From Shewanella baltica (GTDB lineage: Bacteria > Pseudomonadota > Gammaproteobacteria > Enterobacterales > Shewanellaceae), in assembly GCF_900456975.1 (NCBI RefSeq), contig NZ_UGYM01000002.1, forward strand, positions 4,836,001 to 4,900,000: a stretch of 64,000 nucleotides of DNA, read 5' to 3'. The notes under the pieces are model-generated. The model worked only from the letters and a program-made list of their open reading frames with translations. It was not told the DNA's origin and ran no database searches. A program made the position numbers and the translations under genes. Below, piece by piece: positions 33,056-43,975 of this stretch. Every line of letters starts with the position of its first letter. The stretch's first letter is position 1.

Positions 33056-33083
33056 AAAAAACGCGCTATTTAGCGCGTTTTTT
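33056..33083. terminator. Bidirectional terminator between the HDOD gene and glyS
   Basis: AAAAACGCGCTA pairs with TAGCGCGTTTTT. The A-run and T-run on both sides let it serve the plus-strand HDOD gene (28 nt after its stop) and the minus-strand glyS (33 nt after its stop). Confidence 0.85.
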
Positions 33084-33115
33084 ATAAAGCGATAATTTTA
33101 AAAGCTTTAGTATCA

Positions 33116-35185
33116 TTATTGCAGTAGTGATATATCCGCGACGTGCAGGAACTGCTCGCGTAGATTATTCAACAATGCTAAACGATTGTTTTTCAACGCT
33201 TCATCATCTGCCATTACCATCACATCTTCGAAGAACTGATCCACGCTTTCACGTAGGCCAGCTAACAAGGTTAAGGCTTGTTGGTAATCGGCATTGGCAA
33301 ACAATGGTGCCAGCAGTGGTTGTAGCTCGTTCAACTTGGCCGCTAATGCTTGTTCTGCGGCTTCGGTTAACAGACTCGCATTGATCGTTGTCGGTAAAGC
33401 ACCTTCAACCTTAGCCAGAATGTTCGATACACGTTTGTTCGCTGCCGCAAGTGCGCTAGAAGCTTCTAGGCTTCTAAAGTGTGATACCGCATTGATACGG
33501 CTATCAAAATCAGCTGGGCGTGTTGGGCGACGTGCTAGCACGGCTAAGATCACATCAACACCAATGCCTTTATCTTGATACCAAGCGCGAAAACGTGCCA
33601 TTAAGAACTCTAACACTTCATCGCTTGCATTGGCGTTGCTTAAGTTAGTGCCATGTAGAGCTTGTGCTTTAGCAATAAGATCAACTAAATCAAGTGGTAG
33701 CTTGTTTTCTACTATGATACGTAGCACGCCAATTGCTGCGCGGCGTAGGGCAAAGGGATCGGCTGCGCCTTTAGGAGCTTGGCCAATACCAAAGATACCG
33801 ACTAAAGTATCGAGCTTATCTGCTAATGCGACAGCGCAAGATACGCCAGCACTTGGCACTGTATCGCCAGAGAACTTAGGCTTGTATTGCTCTTCCATCG
33901 CAACTGCAACGGCTTCGGTTTCACCATCGAGGCGGGCGTAATGCATGCCCATAGTGCCTTGAGTATCGGTAAATTCCATCACCATATTGGTCATCAAATC
34001 GGTTTTAGATAACAAACCTGCACGGGCTGCATCAACCGCATTCGCGCCAGTTTGCTCGGCAATAAAGGCGGCTAGGGCAGAGATACGATTTACTTTGTCT
34101 TTTAATGTACCCAGCTGCTGTTGGAACAAGACTGTTTCTAAGCTAGGTAAACGTGATTCCAGCGTGTGTTTTTTATCGGTATTAAAGAAGAATTCGGCGT
34201 CGGCAAGACGTGGACGAACGACTTTCTCGTTACCAGAGATAATTTGCGCAGGATCTTTAGATTCTATGTTGGTCACAAAGATAAAGTTTGGCAGTAACTT
34301 GCCCGCGTCATCAAAGACTGGGAAGTATTTTTGATCGCCCTTCATGGTGTAGACCAAAGCTTCAGACGGTACGGCTAAGAATTTTTCTTCGAAGCTGGCG
34401 GTCAATACCACTGGCCATTCAACCAAAGAGGCGACTTCTTCAAGTAGGCTATCTTCGATATCGGCTGTACCACCAATCTTAGCGGCGGCTTTTTCGGCAT
34501 CGGCTTTGATCAATGCTTTACGGCTTTCGTAATCAGCGATGACTTTGCCTTTTTCTTTCAGGTCGGCAAGGTAGTGATCAGCATGAGCTAATTCAAACTG
34601 CTTGAGTCCCATAAAGCGGTGACCGCGAACAGTGCGTGCCGATTTGATACCCAGCAATTCACCTTCAATCAACTCACTGCCTAACAACATAGTCGCGGTG
34701 TGCACAGGGCGAATAAATTGGGTTTTATTATTACCCCAACGCATTGGCTTAGGAATGGGCAATTTATCGAGTGCACGTTGAGCCATAGCAGCGATCAAAC
34801 TTTTCGTTTCGACGCCTTCAACTTTAGCGTTATGGACTAACCATTCGCCTTTATCTGTCACTAAACGTTCGGCTTGTTCAACAGTAATACCATTCCCACG
34901 CGCCCAACCTTCGGCGGCTTTAGTCGGCTTACCTTCAGCATCAAAGGCTGAACTCACGGCGGGGCCGCGTTTCTCAACCACTTTGTCGGCTTGTGCAAGG
35001 GCCAGTTCAGTGACGTTAATCGCCAGACGACGCGGCGCTGCGTACCAAACGGCAGAGCTAAATGCTAAATCGGCTTTGGTGAGTTCTTCGGTAAAGTTAG
35101 CTAAAAAGGATTCAGCCAGTTTACGCAGTGACTTAGGTGGTAACTCTTCTGTGCCTAACTCTATGAGTAAGTTTTCAAAATTCAT
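33116..35185 (-). CDS. glyS: Glycine--tRNA ligase beta subunit
   Basis: Beta subunit of the heterotetrameric alpha2beta2 glycyl-tRNA synthetase, needed for tRNA binding. It begins [27 protein letters not shown] and contains VRGHRFMG and [19 protein letters not shown], with the anticodon-binding domain towards the C-terminus. The ATG at 35185 (AGAGG 7 nt upstream) gives 689 residues, the E. coli length, rather than a longer open frame. It follows glyQ by 10 nt. Confidence 0.97.
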   Translation of the reverse strand: MNFENLLIELGTEELPPKSLRKLAESFLANFTEELTKADLAFSSAVWYAAPRRLAINVTELALAQADKVVEKRGPAVSSAFDAEGKPTKAAEGWARGNGITVEQAERLVTDKGEWLVHNAKVEGVETKSLIAAMAQRALDKLPIPKPMRWGNNKTQFIRPVHTATMLLGSELIEGELLGIKSARTVRGHRFMGLKQFELAHADHYLADLKEKGKVIADYESRKALIKADAEKAAAKIGGTADIEDSLLEEVASLVEWPVVLTASFEEKFLAVPSEALVYTMKGDQKYFPVFDDAGKLLPNFIFVTNIESKDPAQIISGNEKVVRPRLADAEFFFNTDKKHTLESRLPSLETVLFQQQLGTLKDKVNRISALAAFIAEQTGANAVDAARAGLLSKTDLMTNMVMEFTDTQGTMGMHYARLDGETEAVAVAMEEQYKPKFSGDTVPSAGVSCAVALADKLDTLVGIFGIGQAPKGAADPFALRRAAIGVLRIIVENKLPLDLVDLIAKAQALHGTNLSNANASDEVLEFLMARFRAWYQDKGIGVDVILAVLARRPTRPADFDSRINAVSHFRSLEASSALAAANKRVSNILAKVEGALPTTINASLLTEAAEQALAAKLNELQPLLAPLFANADYQQALTLLAGLRESVDQFFEDVMVMADDEALKNNRLALLNNLREQFLHVADISLLQ

Positions 35186-35195
35186 GTTTTTACCT

Positions 35196-36101
35196 CTACT
35201 TACACATTGGGAAGCCAAGCGCTTCGCGTGCCTGATAATAAGATTCAGCGACCGCTTTCGCCATAGTACGAACGCGTAAGATGTAGCGTTGGCGCTCAGT
35301 CACTGAAATGGCATGGCGGGCATCGAGTAAGTTGAAGGCGTGCGAGGCTTTCATCACTTGCTCGTAGGCGGGCAGAGGTAAAGGTTTTTCCAGTGACAAT
35401 AAATGCTGACACATTTTTTCGCACTGATCGAACAGGGTGAACATAAAGTCCACATCGGCGTGCTCGAAGTTATAGGTCGATTGCTCGACTTCGTTTTGAT
35501 GGAACACATCGCCATAGGTGATTAGGCCTAGTGGACCATCGGTCCATACGAGATCATAAACGCTATCAACGCCTTGGATATACATGGCCAGACGCTCTAG
35601 GCCATAGGTGATTTCACCTGTGACAGGGCTGCATTCGATGCCGCCGACCTGTTGGAAGTACGTAAACTGAGTAACTTCCATGCCATTAAGCCAGACTTCC
35701 CAGCCTAAGCCCCAAGCACCTAGTGTTGGTGATTCCCAGTTATCTTCTACAAAGCGGATATCGTGGATTTGAGTATCAATACCCAGTGCTTGTAGTGAGC
35801 CTAAATATAGCTCTTGAATATTGTCAGGTGAAGGTTTCAACACGACTTGGAATTGGTAGTAGTGCTGCAGACGGTTAGGGTTTTCACCGTAACGACCATC
35901 CGTAGGGCGGCGCGATGGCTGCACATAGGCACTGCTCATAGGTTCTGGCCCTAGAGAACGTAGGAAAGTTTGTGGGTGGAATGTTCCAGCGCCGACTTCC
36001 ATATCTAGAGGTTGAACGATTGCACAGCCTTGCTGTGCCCAATATTCCTGCAGGGTGAGAATGAAACCCTGAAATGTTTTTACGTCGTGTTTTGTCGTCA
36101 T
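35196..36101 (-). CDS. glyQ: Glycine--tRNA ligase alpha subunit
   Basis: Catalytic alpha subunit holding glycine and ATP. The 301-residue class II synthetase fragment has [71 protein letters not shown] (motif 2 region) and [18 protein letters not shown]. Transcribed with glyS and divergently from tag. Confidence 0.97.
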   Translation of the reverse strand: MTTKHDVKTFQGFILTLQEYWAQQGCAIVQPLDMEVGAGTFHPQTFLRSLGPEPMSSAYVQPSRRPTDGRYGENPNRLQHYYQFQVVLKPSPDNIQELYLGSLQALGIDTQIHDIRFVEDNWESPTLGAWGLGWEVWLNGMEVTQFTYFQQVGGIECSPVTGEITYGLERLAMYIQGVDSVYDLVWTDGPLGLITYGDVFHQNEVEQSTYNFEHADVDFMFTLFDQCEKMCQHLLSLEKPLPLPAYEQVMKASHAFNLLDARHAISVTERQRYILRVRTMAKAVAESYYQAREALGFPMCK

Positions 36102-36218
36102 GTCTACTTGTCTACTGCCGTCAGCCTGAATAGAAAATGGGTTCGATTATACCTTGTAGATATCTGCTTATGTAGGTTATTTTTTACCTTCTTAATTAAA
36201 ACAATAAGGTTATATACC

Positions 36219-36821
36219 ATGGAAGAGATCCGTTGTGGCTGGGTAAGTGATGATCCCTTGTATCGTGAGTATCATGACAAAGTTTGGGGGCGGCCGGTTC
36301 GAGATCCTAAGGAACTGTTTGCTAAGCTGTGTTTAGACGGTCAACAGGCCGGATTATCGTGGATTACGATCCTGAAGAAACAACAAAATTACGAACAAGC
36401 CTTTGCCAATTTTGAACCAGAAGCGATTGCTGGCTTTGATGAGGCGAAAGTGGAGGAACTTATGTTGAATCCCGGCATAGTGCGCAATCGCTTGAAGGTG
36501 AACTCTATTATCAAGAATGCCAAAGGATATTTGGCCTATACTGCCGATGGGAAGGATTTCTCTGCATTCTTATGGAGCTTTGTTGGGGGTAAGCCCATAG
36601 TGAATCAGTTTACTGCTATGTCGCAGGTTCCAGCGCAAACGCCGGAATCTGAAGCCATGTCAAAAGCGTTAAAGAAGCTTGGATTTAATTTCGTCGGCCC
36701 AACAATTTGTTATGCCTTTATGCAGGCGGTGGGCATGGTAAATGATCACCTTGTAGAGTGTATTTCCTACCAGGCCTGTGTTGATTCCTGTGCCGGTCAG
36801 CATCACTGCGAACATCAGTAA
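36219..36821 (+). CDS. tag: DNA-3-methyladenine glycosylase I
   Basis: Excises 3-methyladenine from alkylated DNA. The 200-residue protein has a zinc-snap: C6 and H19 near the N-terminus (RCGWVSDDPLYREYHD) and the GQHHCEHQ C-terminus. The base-pocket residues lie in GLSWITILKKQQNYEQAF. The ATG at 36219 has AAGG 9 nt upstream; longer open frame upstream is glyQ antisense. Followed by the parS-containing terminator. Confidence 0.95.
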   Translation: MEEIRCGWVSDDPLYREYHDKVWGRPVRDPKELFAKLCLDGQQAGLSWITILKKQQNYEQAFANFEPEAIAGFDEAKVEELMLNPGIVRNRLKVNSIIKNAKGYLAYTADGKDFSAFLWSFVGGKPIVNQFTAMSQVPAQTPESEAMSKALKKLGFNFVGPTICYAFMQAVGMVNDHLVECISYQACVDSCAGQHHCEHQ

Positions 36822-36912
36822 TCGCTCATCTTGCTGATGTGATGTAGGACAGTACTCATAGCAATATTCGAGTTCTTGTCCATATACACAATAAACAATG
36901 CACAAAATGTAA

Positions 36913-36942
36913 AAAAGCATGTTCCACGTGGAACATGCTTTT
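36913..36942. terminator. parS: parS site 1 embedded in a bidirectional terminator
   Basis: A 30-bp perfect palindrome (36913-36942) whose core, 36920-36935, is TGTTCCACGTGGAACA, an exact match to the parS consensus TGTTNCACGTGNAACA. In RNA it makes a long hairpin with U-runs on both sides, so it can also end transcription of tag (91 nt upstream) and of the minus-strand propeller-amidohydrolase gene (80 nt). ParB binding is inferred from the consensus and the nearby parAB. Confidence 0.85.
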
Positions 36943-37022
36943 ATCTTCATTGGTGATATCTGGTTAAACCAAATAATTAAAACAGGAAAGCGACTCTCCG
37001 ATTCTAGCCTTGAGGATAGAGT

Positions 37023-40000
37023 TTAGATTTTCTCAAAGAAAAATGGCTTACGTTTTTCCTTATCCCCATTAAGCTCATTCATCGTCTCTGCATCAAAAAG
37101 CTTACCGTTGACCATGGTATAAGTGACTTTATCTGTAACGCGAATATCGGCTAATGGATCACCATCAATAACGATTAAGTCTGCGAGCTTACCTTCTTTA
37201 ATCGAGCCTAGCTGTTGTTCCATACCAAAGGTTGTCGCAGGATTAATGGTGGCCGTTTTCAAAACCTCCATATTGCTCATGCCGCCTTGGGCGAACATCC
37301 ACATTTCCCAATGTGCCGCTAAACCTTCACGCTGACCGTGGGCGCCAATATTTGGGTGAACCCCTAACTTATTGAGCTCGTTAGCGACTTTTGCAACATT
37401 GAAATGATTATAGTGGCCATCTGGAGCATGCGGGCGTCGCATTGATCTCGCCTGTAATATATCGGCGGGGACATACATGGACAGGCGTGGATGCGCCCAC
37501 ACATCGGTTTTGTCGTACCAGTAGTTTTCGCCCGAAATACCGCCATAGGCGACCACTAAGGTTGGGGTGTAACCGACTTTAGTCTGGCTCCAGAATTGTT
37601 TGATGTCGTTATAAATCGCTGCCACTGGCAGAGAGTGCTCAACCGTTGTATGGCCATCGGCGACCATAGTGAGATTGTGTTGCAGCAAACTGCCACCCTC
37701 AGGCACGACCATCATTTCGAGTTCACGTGCGGCAGCGATGACTTGCTGCCGCTGATTACGTCGCGGTTGGTTGTAGCTTTTTACGCTAAACGCCCCGACT
37801 TTTTTCAGACGTTCAAGATGAAACTTGGCATCATCGAGGGAGTCTATGTGCGATGTGTAGCCAGGCGCATTGGCACTATACAATATGGTACCAGTAGAGA
37901 AAATACGTGGGCCAACTATGTGTCCTGCTTTTTGTTGTTCGGCAGCGGCAAAAATCTCTGTCGTGTCATTTGAGGGATCGTGAATCGTGGTGACACCTAA
38001 GGAAAGGCCAGAATACAGCGCCCAGTTCTGTTGTGGCACAATTTCATCATCTGCTTGCGGTCCATGAGCGTGGGCATCGAATAGCCCAGGCATGATCGAT
38101 TTTCCTTTGATGTCGATGATCTGTGCATCTTTAGGAATCGCGATATTGGCATCACCTACGGCGACAATATGATTGTCTTTGACTATGACCACGCCATTAT
38201 CTATGACTTGGTCATTTTCCATTGTAATCACTTTGCCACCGATGAAGGCGATTGTTCCACGTGGAACATCGGCCTTTTCGGTAAAGCCTAAATTGATAAT
38301 ACTTGGTTGAGCCTTTTTATCTTTATTGAGATATTGAGTATTAACCTTAGCTTGATAAAGTTCTGGGCCAAGTGTCCAATACAGTTGGTTGCTTTTACTG
38401 TTCCAACTGATACTTTCACCCGCGCGGACACTCAATTGACTTACGGGTAAATTGTTGGCATTGGGGCCAATCTCAACTGTCTCACCGTGTTTAGCAAAAG
38501 GCGTCACCCAAACCTTAAAGCGTTCTGCGAAGGCGAGCTGCTCACCATCGGGTGAAACCCTAAACTCAGTCGCATGCTTACTGCTGTAATGAACTCGCTT
38601 ATCGAAGCCATCTAAGTTGATAGATGATAACTGTGGCGTTTCATCTTCGCTGCTATTCATAAAAAAGACGCGTTCGGCATTGGCACCGAATTGAGCTTGG
38701 TAGCCATCGGCACTGATTTTCTTATTTTGTTTGCCTTTGATATCGACTTTATATAGTCCAGGCTCCTGCGACCAAGTTCTTGGTGTGAGGTTACCGCCTT
38801 GGGTTTTACGATACACCACAAGTTCACCATCGGGTGAAAAGGTGGGTTCTACGTACTTTCCTGGCTCAGATGTTAGCTGCTTAGGTTTACCACCTTTGGC
38901 ACTAATGACTTGCACTGTTCCTTGTTCTTGGTCATTCCAAGTGGTGAAAACAATATTTTTGCCATCGCGTGACCATTGGGGATACAGTTCTTCAATCCCA
39001 TTATTGAGTTCAGTTAAGCGCGACATTTTTCCATCGGGTAATGATTTTAACCAAATCTTACCCAGCGCTTCGAAGGCCACTTTACTGCCATCGGGAGAGA
39101 CCTGCGCCATACGTAGCATTTTGACATCGAAAACATCTTTATCTATATCTTGTTTAAAGCGCACTGAGGGTTGTACTGCTAACTCAGTTTTTACGCTAAA
39201 GGGGATATCTGTGAGTGTTTTGCTGGCAACATTCAGGCGGTTAATCTTTCCCTTCGCCCAGAAGAAAATATCCTTGTTATCTTGAGTCCATGCCATTGTT
39301 GGATAGACGCCATGAATCGCCCAAGTCTCTTGCATATCACGGTCTAGTTCGCCAAACAGTTTAGTGGTTTCACCAGACTTGAGGTCGAGCAGGTAGAGTG
39401 ACGAATTAAAATCATCGCGCTTTATATAGGCGAGCTTAGTGCCATCAGGACTTGGTGTTGGTCGAATTGCGCCACCGGTACCTTCAATCAAAATTTCAAT
39501 GTCACCGGTTTGGGTATCATAACGTTTGATTTTGTAGATACCGTTAACTGAGTCCTTTGAATAATGGAATGTTTTGCCTGGCGTATCATCTTGACTAAAG
39601 TAGATATAGCGGCCATCTGGCGAGTACGCCGGTTCGCCTAAATCTTTCTGATCATTTGGGCGTTCAGTTAGTTTGACGCCTTCGCCGCCCGCTACGTGGT
39701 ATAGCCACACTTCACCCGCACCTAAACTGCGGCTGGCGGTAAAATGCTTACGGGCCACAAGGTATTGTGAGTCAGGGCTCCAAGCGGGACTGTTTAGCAG
39801 CCTGAATGTTTCTTGGGTGACTGTTCGTGGATTACTGCCATCAGCATCCATGATCCAAATATTATCACCACCATCGCCATCCGAAGTAAATGCGATGTGT
39901 TTGCCATCTGGGCTATAAACGGGCTGCATCTGCCAAGCAATGCCTTGGGCTAATGGCTCAGCTTCACCGCCTGTTATGGGGATTTGATAAATGTCGCCGA

Positions 40001-40211
40001 GCAAGTCGAAGACTATATGCTTGCCATCTGGACTGACACTAAGGTTCATCCAAGTGCCTTCATTAACGTTAATTTTGACTTGCTCTAAGGGCGCATTTGC
40101 TGGAGCGTTAACATTCCATTCGGCCTCCTTAGTTTCTGCTGCGTTAACGGCTAGGGTATTGATCCCTAGAGCTAGGGCGATATAAAGCGGAGTAAGTTTA
40201 GATTTCAACAT
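37023..40211 (-). CDS. Exported amidohydrolase with N-terminal TolB-like beta-propeller
   Basis: A 1062-residue exported protein. The signal peptide ends LAVNAAE (near 25). A TolB/PD40-type propeller runs from about 55 to 640, with at least nine SPDG-type turns (SPDGKH, SPDSQY, SPDGRY, SPDGTK, SPDGEL). The C-terminal amidohydrolase barrel starts with FIGGKVITMENDQVIDNG and has DAHAHG (about 710), a likely metal-bridging lysine in VKSYNQ, then VEHSL and GAHGQ, and ends near INPATTFGMEQQLGSIKEGKLADLIVIDGDP. The metal-ligand set looks complete, suggesting an active hydrolase, perhaps on peptides or cyclic amides. Substrate unknown. A parS site lies in its reading frame. Confidence 0.85.
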   Translation of the reverse strand: MLKSKLTPLYIALALGINTLAVNAAETKEAEWNVNAPANAPLEQVKINVNEGTWMNLSVSPDGKHIVFDLLGDIYQIPITGGEAEPLAQGIAWQMQPVYSPDGKHIAFTSDGDGGDNIWIMDADGSNPRTVTQETFRLLNSPAWSPDSQYLVARKHFTASRSLGAGEVWLYHVAGGEGVKLTERPNDQKDLGEPAYSPDGRYIYFSQDDTPGKTFHYSKDSVNGIYKIKRYDTQTGDIEILIEGTGGAIRPTPSPDGTKLAYIKRDDFNSSLYLLDLKSGETTKLFGELDRDMQETWAIHGVYPTMAWTQDNKDIFFWAKGKINRLNVASKTLTDIPFSVKTELAVQPSVRFKQDIDKDVFDVKMLRMAQVSPDGSKVAFEALGKIWLKSLPDGKMSRLTELNNGIEELYPQWSRDGKNIVFTTWNDQEQGTVQVISAKGGKPKQLTSEPGKYVEPTFSPDGELVVYRKTQGGNLTPRTWSQEPGLYKVDIKGKQNKKISADGYQAQFGANAERVFFMNSSEDETPQLSSINLDGFDKRVHYSSKHATEFRVSPDGEQLAFAERFKVWVTPFAKHGETVEIGPNANNLPVSQLSVRAGESISWNSKSNQLYWTLGPELYQAKVNTQYLNKDKKAQPSIINLGFTEKADVPRGTIAFIGGKVITMENDQVIDNGVVIVKDNHIVAVGDANIAIPKDAQIIDIKGKSIMPGLFDAHAHGPQADDEIVPQQNWALYSGLSLGVTTIHDPSNDTTEIFAAAEQQKAGHIVGPRIFSTGTILYSANAPGYTSHIDSLDDAKFHLERLKKVGAFSVKSYNQPRRNQRQQVIAAARELEMMVVPEGGSLLQHNLTMVADGHTTVEHSLPVAAIYNDIKQFWSQTKVGYTPTLVVAYGGISGENYWYDKTDVWAHPRLSMYVPADILQARSMRRPHAPDGHYNHFNVAKVANELNKLGVHPNIGAHGQREGLAAHWEMWMFAQGGMSNMEVLKTATINPATTFGMEQQLGSIKEGKLADLIVIDGDPLADIRVTDKVTYTMVNGKLFDAETMNELNGDKEKRKPFFFEKI
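38253..38268. other. parS: parS site 2 inside the amidohydrolase coding sequence
   Basis: Exact TGTTCCACGTGGAACA, encoding VPRGT on the minus strand in the linker just before the amidohydrolase domain. Same 16-mer as the other two sites. Confidence 0.85.
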
Positions 40212-40391
40212 GTCACTTCCTGTTATCGTTCTTATGGACTGCTTGAGTGGTATTAATATTAAGATGAACTTTTGTTAATACTCAGTCTAGTTATCGCATA
40301 AATAGATAAGAAGGAAAACGTAAATACTGTTTCAATTGATGACCGAGCGAGGGACAAGTATGGCTATATGGAATGAGAGTTGGCGCAGCAG

Positions 40392-40420
40392 AAATAGAAC
40401 CAAGTCACTTGGTTCTATTT
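40392..40420 (-). terminator. Hairpin downstream of the MOSC gene
   Basis: AAATAGAACCAAGT and ACTTGGTTCTATTT are perfectly complementary around a central base (practical stem 12 bp, loop about 5). It lies 53 nt after the MOSC stop. There is no strong T-run, so termination is likely but not certain. Confidence 0.5.
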
Positions 40421-40472
40421 ACTGAGGAGTATGGAGAATTAACTAAGAGTGGTCGACTAGCTGGGAATAAAA

Positions 40473-40919
40473 TTAGCTTGGATTAACCAGAGTGATCTCA
40501 TCGCCTAAGTGGATCATGGCATCATTTAATACTCGGCAGGTTACACCACCTCGCCAATCTGGCGTGAGCGCGGCCTCTAAACCGACATGCGCTATTTCCA
40601 TCTTTTTACAGGGATCGGTTTCACCCGTGATTTCAAGTCGTAACTCACCGATATGTAAATGTTTACCAACATCGGCACAGCTAAATACGAGATCATCCAC
40701 CAGCAGATTTGCTCTGCGAGTCGTCCAAGGTAAATCTGCCTCGATACTATGGCAGGCCTGTTGCCACTGAAGTTTAGAAAGCACAGTGACTTGGCGTTTG
40801 CCTGGGCGACCAAACACATCTTTCTCTACGCCACTAAGTTGAGTGACATTGGCACAGAGAACTTCATTCATTGGGCCGCGTTTTACAGTTTTATAGGCAA
40901 TCGCCAGCAGTTTTGGCAT
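40473..40919 (-). CDS. MOSC domain protein
   Basis: A 148-residue single-domain protein of the MOSC (molybdenum cofactor sulfurase C-terminal) superfamily. Markers are GPMNEVLCANVTQLSGVEKDVFG, RRANLLVDDL and LRLEITGETDPCKKM with the conserved C104. MOSC proteins are thought to carry sulfur to metal-sulfur clusters or bind molybdenum cofactor. The TusA sulfur carrier gene just upstream supports a sulfur-handling role. The exact substrate is unknown. Confidence 0.85.
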   Translation of the reverse strand: MPKLLAIAYKTVKRGPMNEVLCANVTQLSGVEKDVFGRPGKRQVTVLSKLQWQQACHSIEADLPWTTRRANLLVDDLVFSCADVGKHLHIGELRLEITGETDPCKKMEIAHVGLEAALTPDWRGGVTCRVLNDAMIHLGDEITLVNPS

Positions 40920-40966
40920 AGTTTCTCACATCCTTTGTTTTATGAGTAAGTCGTTAACGATACGAC

Positions 40967-41212
40967 TTAAAGTCCTTTTTTGATCAAATATTGATATGGC
41001 GTTTGCGTGGTTTCACTGGCAATTAAGGTGTGATCCATAAACTCACAAAAGCTCGGAATATCGCGCGTCGTTGCAGGGTCATCGGCAATGATCAGCAGTG
41101 TCTCGCCGGCAGCCATTTGTCTTACGGTTTTACGCACCATCATTACAGGCTCTGGGCAGCGTAAACCAAGAGCATCGAGTCTATGCTGTGCTGTTGAGAA
41201 AGCGTCGTTCAT
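40967..41212 (-). CDS. tusA: TusA-family sulfurtransferase
   Basis: An 81-residue sulfur carrier. The invariant active-site motif [17 protein letters not shown] has C19, which carries persulfide. In E. coli TusA moves sulfur from IscS to the TusBCDE relay for 2-thiouridine at tRNA position 34 and to molybdenum cofactor synthesis. AGAGG precedes the ATG by about 5 nt. It is transcribed towards the MOSC gene, 47 nt away. Confidence 0.93.
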   Translation of the reverse strand: MNDAFSTAQHRLDALGLRCPEPVMMVRKTVRQMAAGETLLIIADDPATTRDIPSFCEFMDHTLIASETTQTPYQYLIKKGL

Positions 41213-41344
41213 ATTACCTCTACTGAACGGTTAAGCAGAATTAGCTAATGTTACTCCAGCCCCCATGATAAACCAAGTTGGCGGTTTCAATTTGTGATCT
41301 GGTTTTATTGATGTGTTTTATCAATACGAATGTTAGATATTTAA

Positions 41345-41360
41345 TGTTCCACGTGGAACA
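41345..41360. other. parS: parS site 3, intergenic
   Basis: Exact TGTTCCACGTGGAACA, within an 18-bp perfect palindrome (41344-41361). It lies between the diguanylate cyclase stop (22 nt away) and the tusA start, both on the minus strand. Confidence 0.88.
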
Positions 41361-41382
41361 TGATGACGAATGGGTTTAAAAA

Positions 41383-42546
41383 TTACTCGACGGCTTTATC
41401 AACGCTTTGAGATTGAGAGATAAAATGGACATCTGCGGTACTATTCTCAGGTGCTAAATCATTTGCTGCCGCCATAGTTTGTTGTTGCTGTTTGGACGCA
41501 CGTTTGTAGCTATACATTCGCTGATCGGCTTTATGAATTAAGCTATTGGCTTCTTCGTATTCGTAGGGCCCTGTATCAATAATGCCAAAGCTTAAGGAAA
41601 TATTGTTTAAACTGAGTTTTATTTTTTGATTGAATCGAGTGATGAAATTATCCCGAGCTTGTTCTTCACGGCAGTTAGGCATGATGATACAGAACTCATC
41701 TCCACCATATCGAAAGCAATGATCCTCGGCCCGAGTGATTTCTTTAATCGCTTTTGCTACAGCGCACAGTACTTCATCCCCAGATCTATGGCCTTGGGTG
41801 TCGTTGAATGACTTAAAATCATCTACGTCTAAGTAGATCACGCTGACGGGTTCGGCACGCCTTTGGGCGGCCCTTAGTATGCGCGTTGCGGTCTCTTGTA
41901 AATGCCTAACGTTGAGCAGGCCTGTTAAGGGATCGGTTTGCGACAGTTCTTCAAGCTGCTGCGTCCGCTCTTTGACTTTGCTTTCCATGCTTTGGGCATA
42001 TTTTTCGGCTTTATCCTTAGCGTTCTCAATCTCGGATACTAAGCTGCGAATATAAGTATCAAATACCAGCGTGACATCAAACAGCACCAGTTTATCAATC
42101 GCGACACGGATACATTCGCCTTGATGTGTATCTTGCACTGAACAGTTGATCACGGCGTAGATAAGCTCTTTTAGTGTGTGTACCGCAGACAGGTAAAGCT
42201 TAGGCTCAACACCAATGCGTTTATGGACCAACCCAATCCGCAGGCGATTGTTTACGTACTCAAGGTCATAAACACCATTAAATAAATCGAGCACATATCT
42301 TCTCTGTGCAGTACGCAAGCGGGCAAGGGTGTCTGAGTCTCCGATCAGCAGCGCAATTTCTGACACGCTGGTTTGTAAGCCATAAAAGTCATCGACGATT
42401 TTATCTATGTTTTCTTCAATGATGGGCTTAAAGGATTGCAGGGCCTTTACGTCCGCCCCAGTAAAAGAGAAGAGCGCCTTACGAGACTCGATCTCCAGCT
42501 CAGTAATCCGCATTTGTTCGAAAAGGGTCTGTTCCGTTTGTAGCAT
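41383..42546 (-). CDS. Globin-coupled diguanylate cyclase
   Basis: A 387-residue predicted haem-sensing enzyme. The globin-coupled sensor domain (about 10-170) has the signature RLRIGLVHKRIGVEPKLYL with proximal His H108. A coiled helix (175-200) leads to a GGDEF domain with LTGLLNVRHL, YLDVDDFKSFNDTQGHRSGDEVL and an intact YGGDEF (280-285). RAED at 272-275, five residues before GGDEF, is a product-inhibition I-site. It should make c-di-GMP in response to O2, NO or CO. The ATG at 42546 has AGAGGA 7 nt upstream; a longer frame lacks this. Confidence 0.93.
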   Translation of the reverse strand: MLQTEQTLFEQMRITELEIESRKALFSFTGADVKALQSFKPIIEENIDKIVDDFYGLQTSVSEIALLIGDSDTLARLRTAQRRYVLDLFNGVYDLEYVNNRLRIGLVHKRIGVEPKLYLSAVHTLKELIYAVINCSVQDTHQGECIRVAIDKLVLFDVTLVFDTYIRSLVSEIENAKDKAEKYAQSMESKVKERTQQLEELSQTDPLTGLLNVRHLQETATRILRAAQRRAEPVSVIYLDVDDFKSFNDTQGHRSGDEVLCAVAKAIKEITRAEDHCFRYGGDEFCIIMPNCREEQARDNFITRFNQKIKLSLNNISLSFGIIDTGPYEYEEANSLIHKADQRMYSYKRASKQQQQTMAAANDLAPENSTADVHFISQSQSVDKAVE

Positions 42547-42741
42547 CAGGCATTCCTCTTGTAAAACAACGAATTGCATCCTTGCACTACACTGCCTAGA
42601 TTTGGCTGATGATTGCTTGCCTGTTGTCGTCCACAATAGCCAGTGATGCCCTTGTAGTTAAGTTGATAACGGACTGATTTTCAAATGAACAGCAGAAGAA
42701 ATGAGAAATATTAATATTTACGCTGGCAGAATATTTGGCAT

Positions 42742-42768
42742 AAAAAAGCCGGAACAAGTTCCGGCTTT
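42742..42768 (-). terminator. Terminator after fadA
   Basis: A perfect 11-bp stem AAAGCCGGAAC/GTTCCGGCTTT is followed by a T-run on the minus strand, 22 nt after the fadA stop. Confidence 0.9.
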
Positions 42769-42789
42769 GACCATTATTCGAGTAACGAA

Positions 42790-43971
<1,182 letters not shown>

Positions 43972-43975
43972 CTAA

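Noticed and set aside
36669..36950. 93-codon minus-strand frame across the end of tag
   Set aside because: Antisense to tag and running through the parS terminator; no support.
37596..37973. 125-codon plus-strand frame inside the amidohydrolase gene
   Set aside because: Antisense shadow; the minus-strand gene has clear domains and catalytic motifs here.
38731..39285. 184-codon open frame on the plus strand opposite the propeller domain
   Set aside because: It is antisense to the repeated SPDG codons of the minus-strand gene; the repetitive LPSGE-like peptides are a reflection of those repeats.
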